Assembly: GCA_006226425.1 (NCBI GenBank)
Contig: SBGX01000023.1
Coordinates: forward strand, 129,370 to 193,369
DNA length: 64,000 nucleotides
Reading direction: 5' to 3'
Source of the DNA: Bacteroidota bacterium
GTDB lineage: Bacteria > Bacteroidota > Bacteroidia > Flavobacteriales_D > Crocinitomicaceae
Shown: piece by piece, positions 1 through 8,150 of the stretch
How the letters are laid out: each line of letters starts with the position of its first letter
How positions within the stretch are numbered: the first letter of the stretch is position 1
The notes under the pieces: generated by a model
What the model was told of the DNA's origin: nothing
The model's input: the letters and a program-made list of their open reading frames with translations, nothing else
The model's database searches: none
Made by a program: the position numbers and the translations under genes

Positions 1-424
1 TGGAAAGGAGCACTACCTTGTCGGAAAGAATTCCGGCGATGTATGAAGAAATGTTCTCCACACGACGTTTTACAACAATCGATGTATGTTCGATTCCAAT
101 GATCTTTTTTCGATACACTTTTGCGTAAATCCAGGTCGGAATAATCAAACTAATAGAGTGAAGCAGAATGACTTCTGGTTTTTTGCGACGCAATTCCTGG
201 AACACGCGCCACCAGGAAACAAGGTCCAATCCTTTTCTCTTTTTGATATTCAAATACGGGATTTTTAATTCCTCGGAATTGTCAATATGCGATTGAAGAA
301 TGCTCTCGATCCCATAAAAAATGAGTGAATGCTTGAACTCATGTTCCAAATCGGCTTTGATACAGGAAAAAACGACGGAAGAGTGGCCTCCCAAACCTGA
401 AAAAAGAATATGTGTTATTTTCAT
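1..424 (-). CDS. Glycosyltransferase, GT4-like, N-terminal part (3' end outside window)
   Basis: The frame opens with ATG at 424 and stays open to the left edge, giving about 141 residues of an incomplete protein. The start MKITHILFSGLGGHSSVVFS is the usual first beta strand and glycine-rich loop of GT-B glycosyltransferases of the GT4 group. Later stretches (RRKKPEVILLHS, then KKIIGIEHTS) match the donor-independent N-terminal Rossmann domain, with a conserved-looking HT after a beta strand. Its ATG overlaps the stop of the upstream glycosyltransferase (ATGA), so the two are translationally coupled and belong to the same leftward operon with asnB. The C-terminal sugar-nucleotide-binding domain is missing only because the window ends. 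The sugar and acceptor cannot be told. Confidence 0.75.
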   Translation of the reverse strand, partial: MKITHILFSGLGGHSSVVFSCIKADLEHEFKHSLIFYGIESILQSHIDNSEELKIPYLNIKKRKGLDLVSWWRVFQELRRKKPEVILLHSISLIIPTWIYAKVYRKKIIGIEHTSIVVKRRVENISSYIAGILSDKVVLLS

Positions 425-1725
425 TTGTTCCATAGTTTTTCCAGTGTTTGTACAATAATTTGAGACTGAGATTCCCGGGAGTAGGCCTTGATTTTATCTG
501 AATTACCTTCGTATGGAACAGTTCCGGATTGCTCCCAGGCATCATAAAGTTTGCAAAGATGGGCCAGACATGCCTCCTGCTTGTCAAAAGATTTTCCGGC
601 TCCAGTCTCTTCCAGTAAATTGTCCAGGACCGAGTGATCTTTGGGGACGACCAAAATATTTCTTCCCGAACCGAGGTATTCGAACATTTTTCCGGAATAA
701 ATGCCTTTATAGCCACTCCATACCGGGTAAAACAACAGGTGGGCATTCCGGGTTTCCTGCAAGGCGATTTTTCGGTCTACAAAGCCTGTAAGGGTCAAAA
801 CTTCCGGATTGATGTTCGCTTCAATCTCCCGGGCAACGGCCTCATTGATCTTGGCTCCGATGAATTTGATTTCGATTTTTTCCGTGCCTCTTTCTTGTAA
901 GAAGGATTGAATGGCTTGAAAGAAAAATTGTTTATTCTGTTCCTGATACAGGGTTCCAAGACAAAGGATTGTGAATTTATCCAGTTTTTGAGGTGGATAG
1001 TCATTGTACAGGGTACTTTCATAGCCATTTTTGACCATGATGACTTCTTTTCCGGGAGCAATGTCCTCAAATACATCCGAGAAACCTTCGCTACAGGAAA
1101 GAATTTGATCGTTTCTTTTCATCCATTTACGGAGATAGAAGCGGTGGAAGAAGAAACGAAGCGTATTTCTTTTAAGGCGATCGTTCTTATTGACCTTTAA
1201 CAGATCGTTGTTCCAGACATCTCGAAAATCTGCGAGCCAGTGAAATTGATGTTTTTTCTTGAGTTTGGAAACGACTTTGATCCCGATATAAGGACCCGCC
1301 GAATTGATCACTGCATCAACTGGCTCTGTTTTCAGATAGGCATCCAAAAAAGGGAAGTAGTTCCGGTACATGTCCCGGTCAAAATCGATTTGTCCAAAAC
1401 AATGAGCAGCTAATTCGATCAGGAAGCGGAGTAGTTTGCTTCCTTTGATCCATGATTTTTGACTGAGCCGATAAAGCGGATGTTGCCTGAAGGGAAGGTG
1501 AATGACCTTGTATCCTTCAGGTGCCAGTCTCGTTTGAACGGCTTGATTCGATTCCGCGAGATATTCATCCCAGTTTTTTTCCTGTCCGGTCCATTGTCGG
1601 GTGACGACGGTTACGTCATATCCGGCCTGATGCAATGCCATCGCCCACGATTTGGGACGATGCGCTGCAATGACGTTGCAGGGTTCAAAAAAGTGAGCCA
1701 GAATAATGATCTTCTTTTTCGTCAT
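421..1725 (-). CDS. Glycosyltransferase, GT4-like
   Basis: This 434-residue protein has GT-B architecture. It opens with KKIIILAHFFEPCNVIAAHR, a typical first strand and loop, then WLADFRDVW near the domain hinge, a motif common in O-antigen and exopolysaccharide transferases of this group. The C-terminal half has the donor-site strand TILCLGTLYQEQNK and the segment KMFEYLGSGRNIL, which is the E-x7-E-like signature of GT4 enzymes. No signal peptide or membrane segment is visible, so it should act at the inner face of the membrane, adding a sugar to a lipid-linked glycan. It overlaps asnB upstream and the next glycosyltransferase downstream by four bases each. Donor and acceptor are unknown. 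Confidence 0.85.
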   Translation of the reverse strand: MTKKKIIILAHFFEPCNVIAAHRPKSWAMALHQAGYDVTVVTRQWTGQEKNWDEYLAESNQAVQTRLAPEGYKVIHLPFRQHPLYRLSQKSWIKGSKLLRFLIELAAHCFGQIDFDRDMYRNYFPFLDAYLKTEPVDAVINSAGPYIGIKVVSKLKKKHQFHWLADFRDVWNNDLLKVNKNDRLKRNTLRFFFHRFYLRKWMKRNDQILSCSEGFSDVFEDIAPGKEVIMVKNGYESTLYNDYPPQKLDKFTILCLGTLYQEQNKQFFFQAIQSFLQERGTEKIEIKFIGAKINEAVAREIEANINPEVLTLTGFVDRKIALQETRNAHLLFYPVWSGYKGIYSGKMFEYLGSGRNILVVPKDHSVLDNLLEETGAGKSFDKQEACLAHLCKLYDAWEQSGTVPYEGNSDKIKAYSRESQSQIIVQTLEKLWNK

Positions 1726-3428
1726 GATTCAAAACACTTGATGAATTCACAGGCAATATAATTTCTCCAGCCATCCTCACAGGGAGTGTATTGGCGTTCT
1801 GTCAAAAAGTTCTTACAGGATGCTTCATCATACAATTTATCCATCCAGGCATGTTGTGGAGCTTCATAACCTATCTTGTCCTTCCGTTCAACGATTGCAT
1901 CCGGAACAATTCCCCGAATGGCATTTCTGAGCACGTATTTGGTGGTTCCATCATGATACAATTGCTCATCAGGCAGACTGAATCCATATTCGACCAACTC
2001 ATGATAGAGAAAGGGAAGTCTAACTTCCACACCAAAGGCCATTGAAACGCGGTCTGCATTGCTAAGTAGTTCCTGAAGTCGGTGAAAAGTTTCATATTTC
2101 AGGCGCTGTTTAAAGGTACGGGCATGATAAAATGCTCCTCTAGGGTGCTTGATCAGGGCTAACAATGGGTGTGCCCAAAGCATTTTGCCAAGTGGGTACT
2201 GTTGTCCGTAAAGTTTTCGATATGCTTTTCTGGCTCTCACAAAACGCCTCCATTTCCCTTGCGCCAGATACTGCATTAACAAATAGTTCTTAAAGACAGG
2301 GTAACCGGCGAGGTATTCATCTGCTCCCTGGCCGTCCAGCACGACCTTCACTCCCTCTTCTGAAACCCGTTTCATCACAAACCAACTGGCACTGATTGAA
2401 AAGGAGCCAAAGGGGTACTCAAGGTGGTAAATCATTTTTTGGATGTCCTGAGATACTTCCTGCGATTCCGGATAAATGTCATGGTGTTTTGTTTTGGCCT
2501 TTAGTACAACCTGATCAATCCATTGTCCTTCATCGCGTCCCTCGGTAAATCTGGCCGAAAAGGTCTGTTGATTCGCATCCGGACCAATAATGTCCCTTAC
2601 AAAACAGACGACACTGGAAGAATCCAGTCCGCCGGATAAACTAGATCCAATTGGAACGTCACTTCTCAATCGTCGTTTAAGCCCCCGTTTAAATAGTTCT
2701 CTAAATTTGAGCGCATAACCTTCGTCATGGTCGCTGGCAGCTTTTTTCTTGAGGTCAATATCGTAGTAGCGCTCAATCGTTAGATTTCCCTCCTGAATGC
2801 TGAGGTAATGCCCTTGTTCAAGAACAAAAATGTCTTCAAAGAAAGTTTCGTTTTTTCCGCTGATTAAATAGTGTAGCAGAAATTCTTCCATATTCTTTCT
2901 GGAAATTCGCTGTGGGACTCCGGCCGCAAAGAGGGCTTTTATTTCAGAGGCAAAGCAAAATCGTTCTCCATTCCAATGGTAGTGGAAGGGTTTTTCCCCA
3001 AAACGATCGCGAGCACAAAAAAGTCTTTTTTCCTGTTCGTCCCAGATGACAAAAGCAAACATTCCATCCAGTTCCTGAAGGCATGCTTCTTTTTTGGAGT
3101 CGTACATGGCCAGGAGCACTTCCGTGTCACTAGCACTTTGGAACTGGTAGCCCGCTTCCTGTAAACGCTCTTTGAGCTCCAGGTAATTGTAGATTTCTCC
3201 GTTAAAAGTGATGCTATATCGATCCTTGAAATGCATAGGTTGCGCGCCCCCTTCACTGAGGTCAATGATAGAGAGTCTTCGGTGACCAAGTCCCACCTGC
3301 GCATTCGGATTCAGCCATTGTCCTTCTCCGTCGGGTCCCCGGTGAACAATTCGATCCGTCATTTTTCGGATGATTTCCGGTGTCAATGACCCTGCTCTGA
3401 TATCATAAATACCAGCTATGCCGCACAT
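1722..3428 (-). CDS. asnB: Asparagine synthetase (glutamine-hydrolysing), AsnB-type amidotransferase
   Basis: The 568-residue protein begins MCGIAGIYD, so Cys2 is available as the N-terminal nucleophile of the class II glutaminase domain. The synthetase half carries the PP-loop SGGLDSSSVV around residue 265 and later KDKIGYEAPQH. Length and domain order fit AsnB (E. coli AsnB is 554 residues). It is the first gene of a leftward operon with two glycosyltransferases inside a glycan locus. AsnB homologues in such loci often amidate uronic acids or other sugar carboxylates rather than make asparagine, so both roles are possible. A well-formed Bacteroidota promoter lies about 50 bases upstream. 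The start is the only ATG that gives Cys at position 2. Confidence 0.9.
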   Translation of the reverse strand: MCGIAGIYDIRAGSLTPEIIRKMTDRIVHRGPDGEGQWLNPNAQVGLGHRRLSIIDLSEGGAQPMHFKDRYSITFNGEIYNYLELKERLQEAGYQFQSASDTEVLLAMYDSKKEACLQELDGMFAFVIWDEQEKRLFCARDRFGEKPFHYHWNGERFCFASEIKALFAAGVPQRISRKNMEEFLLHYLISGKNETFFEDIFVLEQGHYLSIQEGNLTIERYYDIDLKKKAASDHDEGYALKFRELFKRGLKRRLRSDVPIGSSLSGGLDSSSVVCFVRDIIGPDANQQTFSARFTEGRDEGQWIDQVVLKAKTKHHDIYPESQEVSQDIQKMIYHLEYPFGSFSISASWFVMKRVSEEGVKVVLDGQGADEYLAGYPVFKNYLLMQYLAQGKWRRFVRARKAYRKLYGQQYPLGKMLWAHPLLALIKHPRGAFYHARTFKQRLKYETFHRLQELLSNADRVSMAFGVEVRLPFLYHELVEYGFSLPDEQLYHDGTTKYVLRNAIRGIVPDAIVERKDKIGYEAPQHAWMDKLYDEASCKNFLTERQYTPCEDGWRNYIACEFIKCFES

Positions 3429-3484
3429 GAATGAACTGTTTTAAAAATGAGCCTGTAGTAAGGGTGATTCATAATCGATTCAGA

Positions 3485-3515
3485 CAAAAATAAGCCCTTT
3501 TATTGGTTTTCCAAA
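3485..3515 (-). promoter_or_regulatory. Bacteroidota-type promoter for asnB operon
   Basis: On the minus strand, TTTG (plus-strand CAAA at 3512-3515) is followed by 19 bases and then TATTTTTG (plus-strand CAAAAATA at 3485-3492). This fits the Bacteroidota -33 TTTG / -7 TAnnTTTG consensus in sequence and spacing. It would start transcription near 3478 and leave a leader of about 50 bases before asnB. Confidence 0.6.
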
Positions 3516-3568
3516 CCCCTTATGGAAATTGCTTGAATCGATGCTTTCCGGACATTTTCAAAAGTTGC

Positions 3569-3576
3569 TATTTTTG
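3569..3576 (+). promoter_or_regulatory. Putative -7 element upstream of the FkbH-ACP-MBOAT cassette
   Basis: TATTTTTG matches the Bacteroidota -7 consensus TAnnTTTG and lies 43 bases before the FkbH start. No clear TTG is found 19-21 bases upstream, so this half of the divergent promoter region is less certain than the asnB one. Confidence 0.4.
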
Positions 3577-3619
3577 TAGGATTACAGCATTTTTCCGAAG
3601 ACATATTTAGATCGAAGAT

Positions 3620-5353
3620 ATGAAGAACTTTACCCAATTGAAAAAGAACCTGAAAAAGGATTTCGATGCGTTTAAAAAAATAAGAGTAGCTGTGCTGGGG
3701 GATACGGCCACCCAGTTCCTGGTTCAGGCGATCCGGGGATATGGATATGAAGAATCCATGGATCTGGAGATATTTGAAGCTGAATTCAATCAAATCGAAC
3801 GACAAATACTTGATCCGTCCTCCGAACTCTATGAATTCAAGCCGGAAGTAGTCATTTTGTTTCAGTCCAGTCACAAACTCTTGGGGAAATACAATAAAAA
3901 GAAAGACGGTCATGGAACCTTTGCGGCAGATCAGTTAGAGCATTTGAATAATTTGCTCGATAACCTGGGTAATCAGTTGAACGCCAAGGTGATTTGCTAT
4001 AACTTCCCGGAAATCGACGATGCTGTGTACGGCAGTTATGCCAACCAGATAGGCTCTTCGTTCCTCTATCAGCTGCGCTCGCTGAACATCAAATTGATGG
4101 AACTGGCCGAAGATCGAAACAATCTGTTTATTTGTGATATGTCCTCCATTCAGAATCGGATTGGAAAGGAGCGACTGTTTCAAGCTTCCATTTATGTGAA
4201 TACGGAGATGGTACTCAGTATTGATGCACTTCCGGAAGTTGCGGCTAAAACAGTATCTATTATCGGAGCCTTCCAGGGAAAAATGAACAAATGCCTGATC
4301 ATCGATTTGGATAATACCATGTGGGGAGGAGTGATTGGAGATGATGGGATTGAAAACATCCAGATCGGGGGCCTCGGAATAGGGAAAGCCTTTACTGAAT
4401 TCCAGTACTGGTTTCGCAAGTTGAAAAACCGCGGGATCATCCTGGCCATTTGTAGTAAGAATACGGAATCAGTAGCCCTGGAGCCATTTGAGAAGCATCC
4501 GGATATGGTCATCCGAAAAGATGATATTGCTGTTTTCGTGGCTAACTGGGAGAATAAAGCAGACAATATCAGGTACATTCAGGAAATTTTGAATATTGGT
4601 TTTGATTCGATGGTCTTTTTGGATGACAACCCCTTTGAACGCAACATCGTTCGGGAAAATATTCCGGGAATTACTGTTCCGGAACTTCCCGAAGACCCGG
4701 CCGAATACCTGGAATATCTGTACGGTCTAAATTTGTTTGAAACGATTTCTTATTCGGGGGCGGATGAAAAACGAACCAAACAATACCAGGTAGAAGCACA
4801 GCGAAATCAGGTGAAGAAACAATATGTGAATGAAGAAGAGTTTCTGAAAAGTTTGGAAATGATTTCGGTGGTAGAACCATTCAATAAGTTTAATACCCCT
4901 AGAGTAGCCCAGTTGTCGCAGCGCTCTAACCAGTTTAACCTCAGAACAGTTCGTTATACAGAGGCAGATGTGGAACGCATGTCTCAATCGGATGATTTTC
5001 ACACCTTCACTTTCACGCTGGAGGACAAATTCGGAGATAATGGCCTGATTTGTGTGATTATTCTGAAAAAGGAGAACGAAGAAAGCTTGTTTATAGATAC
5101 CTGGTTCATGAGTTGTCGTGTCCTAAAACGAGGAATGGAGAACTTTGTACTGAACACGCTGGTAGAGTATGCCCGTGAGAAGGGATTCAAGTATCTACAG
5201 GGAGAATATATCCCGACGGCCAAGAATGAAATGGTTCGGGATCATTATAGAAACCTGGGCTTTAAAGAGCAAGACGGTCGCTGGATTTTGGAGACGGCCT
5301 CCTATCAAAATAATACTACATTTGTACAAGCAAACATGAAAATTTATGGATAA
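3620..5353 (+). CDS. FkbH-like HAD-IIIC family protein (acyl/glyceryl loading onto ACP)
   Basis: The 577-residue protein has an N-terminal region of about 210 residues beginning VAVLGDTATQF, then the HAD motif LIIDLDNTMWGG with D229 and D231 as the DxD nucleophile pair, VFLDDNPFERN as the later HAD acidic motif, and a C-terminal GNAT-like region (WFMSCRVLKRG onward). This order is that of FkbH proteins. Characterised members take D-1,3-bisphosphoglycerate and load a glyceryl group onto an acyl carrier protein. The ACP gene overlaps its end by eight bases, which supports that role. It is the first gene of a rightward six-gene cassette. The final acyl group is not proven; glyceryl or a derivative is the inference. 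Confidence 0.85.
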   Translation: MKNFTQLKKNLKKDFDAFKKIRVAVLGDTATQFLVQAIRGYGYEESMDLEIFEAEFNQIERQILDPSSELYEFKPEVVILFQSSHKLLGKYNKKKDGHGTFAADQLEHLNNLLDNLGNQLNAKVICYNFPEIDDAVYGSYANQIGSSFLYQLRSLNIKLMELAEDRNNLFICDMSSIQNRIGKERLFQASIYVNTEMVLSIDALPEVAAKTVSIIGAFQGKMNKCLIIDLDNTMWGGVIGDDGIENIQIGGLGIGKAFTEFQYWFRKLKNRGIILAICSKNTESVALEPFEKHPDMVIRKDDIAVFVANWENKADNIRYIQEILNIGFDSMVFLDDNPFERNIVRENIPGITVPELPEDPAEYLEYLYGLNLFETISYSGADEKRTKQYQVEAQRNQVKKQYVNEEEFLKSLEMISVVEPFNKFNTPRVAQLSQRSNQFNLRTVRYTEADVERMSQSDDFHTFTFTLEDKFGDNGLICVIILKKENEESLFIDTWFMSCRVLKRGMENFVLNTLVEYAREKGFKYLQGEYIPTAKNEMVRDHYRNLGFKEQDGRWILETASYQNNTTFVQANMKIYG

Positions 5354-5582
5354 AGAGCAGGCACTCAAGGAGACGAATGAAATTTTCGTCGATATGTTTG
5401 ATGATGAAGATATTGTACTTAGTTACGAGACTACCGCTGAAGATGTGGAAGAATGGGATTCTTTGACGCATATTCAATTGGTGGTTGCGATTGAAAAACA
5501 CTTTAAAGTACGCTTTACCTCCAAGGAAATCCAGAGCTGGCAGAACGTTGGAGAAATGCTGGACTGTATTTTGACAAAATAA
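5346..5582 (+). CDS. Acyl carrier protein
   Basis: A 78-residue acidic, helical protein of normal ACP size. Ser39 in the motif EEWDSLTHIQL is the expected phosphopantetheine attachment site (the usual DSL motif at the start of helix 2). It overlaps the FkbH gene upstream by eight bases and is followed after one base by a MaoC-type hydratase, so it is a dedicated carrier for this cassette rather than the fatty-acid-synthesis AcpP, which would sit near fabF. The intermediate it carries is probably the unit loaded by the FkbH-like protein and later modified by the hydratase and reductase. Confidence 0.92.
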   Translation: MDKEQALKETNEIFVDMFDDEDIVLSYETTAEDVEEWDSLTHIQLVVAIEKHFKVRFTSKEIQSWQNVGEMLDCILTK

Positions 5583-5583
5583 G

Positions 5584-5976
5584 ATGCTTTTTAAGGCAGG
5601 AGATAGCTACGAACATCAGTTTTTGGTCAGCGAGGAACTGTATAGCGGCTTCATTCACTTGTTTGAAGATCGGAATCCGCTGCATACCAACGAGGATTTT
5701 GCCCAGGGAAAGGGTTTTGAATCCAGGGTCATGCACGGAAATATCCTCAATGGTTTCCTGTCCTATTTCATTGGAGAATGTCTTCCAACAAAGGATGTCA
5801 TTATCCACACACAAGAAATTCAGTATAAAAAACCGGTCTATTTGGGAGATCAGTTGGATTTTTCTGCAACGGTGCAGGATTACTACGAATCTGTTCAGGC
5901 AGTCGTTTTTAAATATCAATTTAAGCGGGAAGGAGTTGTGTTGGCCAAAGGAAAGATACAAATCGGTTTGATATGA
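5584..5976 (+). CDS. MaoC-like (R)-hydratase / dehydratase, single hot-dog domain
   Basis: This 130-residue protein has the size of one hot-dog fold. The motif FEDRNPLH keeps the catalytic Asp29 and His34 of the MaoC / (R)-enoyl hydratase family (usual pattern GD-x-NPxH), followed by VMHGNILNGF, which fits the long helix and overhang. The family adds or removes water on enoyl- or 3-hydroxyacyl-thioesters. Located between the ACP and an SDR (overlap ATGA with the latter), it should act on the thioester held by that ACP. No ketosynthase is present, so elongation is unlikely within this cassette; simple hydration, dehydration or a thioesterase-like role remain possible. Confidence 0.85.
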   Translation: MLFKAGDSYEHQFLVSEELYSGFIHLFEDRNPLHTNEDFAQGKGFESRVMHGNILNGFLSYFIGECLPTKDVIIHTQEIQYKKPVYLGDQLDFSATVQDYYESVQAVVFKYQFKREGVVLAKGKIQIGLI

Positions 5977-6695
5977 AAGTTTTGATTACCGGTGGCGCTT
6001 CAGGACTGGGAGAAGCTTTGAGTCGGTCCTTGTCTTCAGAGCAGGATTTACAGGTGTATGCCACTTATTGTCATTCGGAAGAAAAAGCCAAAAAAATAGC
6101 ATCTGAGTTTTCAAATTTGACAATGATCAAGTGCGACTTTGGAAATGCGGATGAGCTGTCATCGCTTTGTGAGCAGATTTCTGAATGGGACATTGATGTG
6201 CTGATCCACAACGCATATTCGGGTACTTTTCTGGGAAAACATTTTCATAAGACGGATATAAACCAATTTCAGGAAGAGTTTCAACGAAACGTTCTTCCGG
6301 TACTTCAGTTGACCCAGGCAGCGATTACTCACTTCCGAAAGAAAAAATTCGGAAAGATCATCAATGTGTTGAGTGCAGCTTTGGTTGGAAATCCGCCAAT
6401 TGGATCAGCTATGTATGTGGCCAATAAAGCTTATTTACAGAAAATGACCCAGCTATGGGCCACGGAAAATGCTCGTTTCAATATTAGCTCCAACAGCATT
6501 TCACCGGCTTTTATGCGGACCAATTTCACCGATTTTATGGATGAACGGATGGTTGAGCAGATTGAGCAGGGACACCCACTGAAAAAATTACTTGAGCCAA
6601 AGGAAGTTGCTCCGGCGGTACTTTATTTTGTACGAGCCAGCCAACAGGTGAACGGGACAGATTTACTTATTAACGCTGGAAGCAGTATTCGTTAG
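5973..6695 (+). CDS. SDR-family oxidoreductase (FabG-like)
   Basis: Classical short-chain dehydrogenase of 240 residues. The N-terminal TGGASGLGEA is the TGxxxGxG nucleotide-binding motif; HNAY replaces the usual NNAG; the catalytic set is Ser134, Tyr148 and Lys152 (YVANK). The family reduces ketones or oxidises alcohols with NAD(P)H. Next to an ACP and a MaoC hydratase, a 3-ketoacyl-ACP reductase-type reaction is the simplest role. It overlaps the hydratase gene by four bases and is followed five bases later by the MBOAT gene. No membrane segment. Substrate unknown. Confidence 0.9.
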   Translation: MKVLITGGASGLGEALSRSLSSEQDLQVYATYCHSEEKAKKIASEFSNLTMIKCDFGNADELSSLCEQISEWDIDVLIHNAYSGTFLGKHFHKTDINQFQEEFQRNVLPVLQLTQAAITHFRKKKFGKIINVLSAALVGNPPIGSAMYVANKAYLQKMTQLWATENARFNISSNSISPAFMRTNFTDFMDERMVEQIEQGHPLKKLLEPKEVAPAVLYFVRASQQVNGTDLLINAGSSIR

Positions 6696-6700
6696 TTTGT

Positions 6701-8146
6701 ATGGTTTTTAATTCATTTGATTTTGCCATTTTCTTTTCCATCTTCTTTCTGGGATACTGGTTGGTGTTCAATCGAAAGACGATTTGGCAAAATAGTTTTT
6801 TGTTGATAGCGTGTTATGTTTTTTATGCTTCAGCCGACTACCGTTTCCTGCTATTTTTGCTTGGGGTAAGTACCCTAAACTATTGGATTGGAATTCAATT
6901 GGTCAAATCCAAATGGGCCAAGTGGTTCTTTCGTCTGGGGATGCTTCAGGGAATCCTGAGCCTTTTCCTGTTTAAGTACCTGGATTTCTTTATTCAATTT
7001 CTTTCAAAATTGATTGGGGCATTTGGCCTGCATGCCGAGTGGAGCACACTACAACTGATCGCTCCGGTCGGAATTAGTTTTTTCACCTTTCGAATGTTGA
7101 GTTACCTGATCGATATACGAAACGAAAAAACTGAACCATGTCGGAATCCGATCGTTTTCTTTTCCTACGTGGCCTTTTTTCCGAGCTTGCTTTCCGGTCC
7201 AATTGATAAGGCGCAACTATTGATCCCTCAACTGGAAAAACAGCGCAATTTCGATTATGAAATGGCTGTGGACGGACTGCGTCAGTTTTTGTGGGGATTG
7301 TTCAAGAAAGTGCTGGTAGCTGATGGCTGCGTGGCGTTTACGAACCTCTATTTTGATGGCTTTGAAGATTATGGAGCCAGTACCTTACTGTTGGGAGCCG
7401 TCTTGTACACTTTTCAGATATACGCTGATTTTTCAGGATATTCGGATATGGCCATTGGTATTTCGAAAGTGATGGGATTAAGAATTACCAAAAACTTTGA
7501 CTTTCCTTTTTTCGCACAAAATATTGCAGAGTTTTGGAGAAGATGGCACATCTCGCTGACGAGTTGGTTGACCGAATACGTGTTTACCCCGTTGAGCATC
7601 CAGTTCCGTGATTGGGGGAATAACGGCTTGATTTTGGCCATTCTGGTCAATTTCCTATTGGTCGGAATGTGGCACGGAGCCAACTGGACCTTTGTACTTT
7701 TCGGTTTGTTGCATGGACTTTACTATATCCCCTTGATTCTGACTGGAAAAATGAACAAACGCAAGAAGCTCTCCAAGGATAAGCGATGGCCTACCGCAAA
7801 GGAACTGATGAATATGTCATTGACATTTATCCTGTTCATGGTTAGTATGATCCTGTTTAAATCACCTGATTTGGAGGCTGCCTGGGGATATTTCACCGGA
7901 ATTTTTGACAAGAGCTTGTTGGGGATGCCCGCAATTCCAATCAGTCGCTTTATGCTCATAGTAGTTGTGGCAGGTATTTTTGTCATGCTTTTTGTGGAGT
8001 GGCTGCAGCGAAAAAAGGATCACGGACTGGTTCTTTCCGGAGTAAAGAACTCTTTTGTGCGTCTAGCGATCTACTATGGACTGGTTTACCTGATCATACG
8101 TTATGGTAGCTGGGACAATAATCAGTTTATTTATTTTCAATTCTAA
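6701..8146 (+). CDS. MBOAT family membrane O-acyltransferase (AlgI/DltB-like)
   Basis: The 481-residue polytopic protein has a dozen or so hydrophobic segments. It contains the MBOAT hallmark GMWHGANW with invariant His325 and a second conserved His338 in LLHG, and the upstream stretch FWRRWHISLTSWL typical of AlgI/PatA relatives. These enzymes move acyl groups across or at the membrane onto polysaccharides or peptidoglycan. Here the donor may be the product held by the adjacent ACP, as in DltB, which uses a carrier protein. The SGNH-like gene begins four bases after its stop, matching the known pairing of MBOAT and SGNH-type proteins in glycan acylation. Confidence 0.93.
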   Translation: MVFNSFDFAIFFSIFFLGYWLVFNRKTIWQNSFLLIACYVFYASADYRFLLFLLGVSTLNYWIGIQLVKSKWAKWFFRLGMLQGILSLFLFKYLDFFIQFLSKLIGAFGLHAEWSTLQLIAPVGISFFTFRMLSYLIDIRNEKTEPCRNPIVFFSYVAFFPSLLSGPIDKAQLLIPQLEKQRNFDYEMAVDGLRQFLWGLFKKVLVADGCVAFTNLYFDGFEDYGASTLLLGAVLYTFQIYADFSGYSDMAIGISKVMGLRITKNFDFPFFAQNIAEFWRRWHISLTSWLTEYVFTPLSIQFRDWGNNGLILAILVNFLLVGMWHGANWTFVLFGLLHGLYYIPLILTGKMNKRKKLSKDKRWPTAKELMNMSLTFILFMVSMILFKSPDLEAAWGYFTGIFDKSLLGMPAIPISRFMLIVVVAGIFVMLFVEWLQRKKDHGLVLSGVKNSFVRLAIYYGLVYLIIRYGSWDNNQFIYFQF

Positions 8147-8150
8147 GGCC

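Noticed and set aside
8103..8150. Upstream ATG as the start of the SGNH-like protein
   Set aside because: It lies within the MBOAT gene and would put 16 extra residues before a good signal anchor; the ATG at 8151 has normal spacing after the MBOAT stop.
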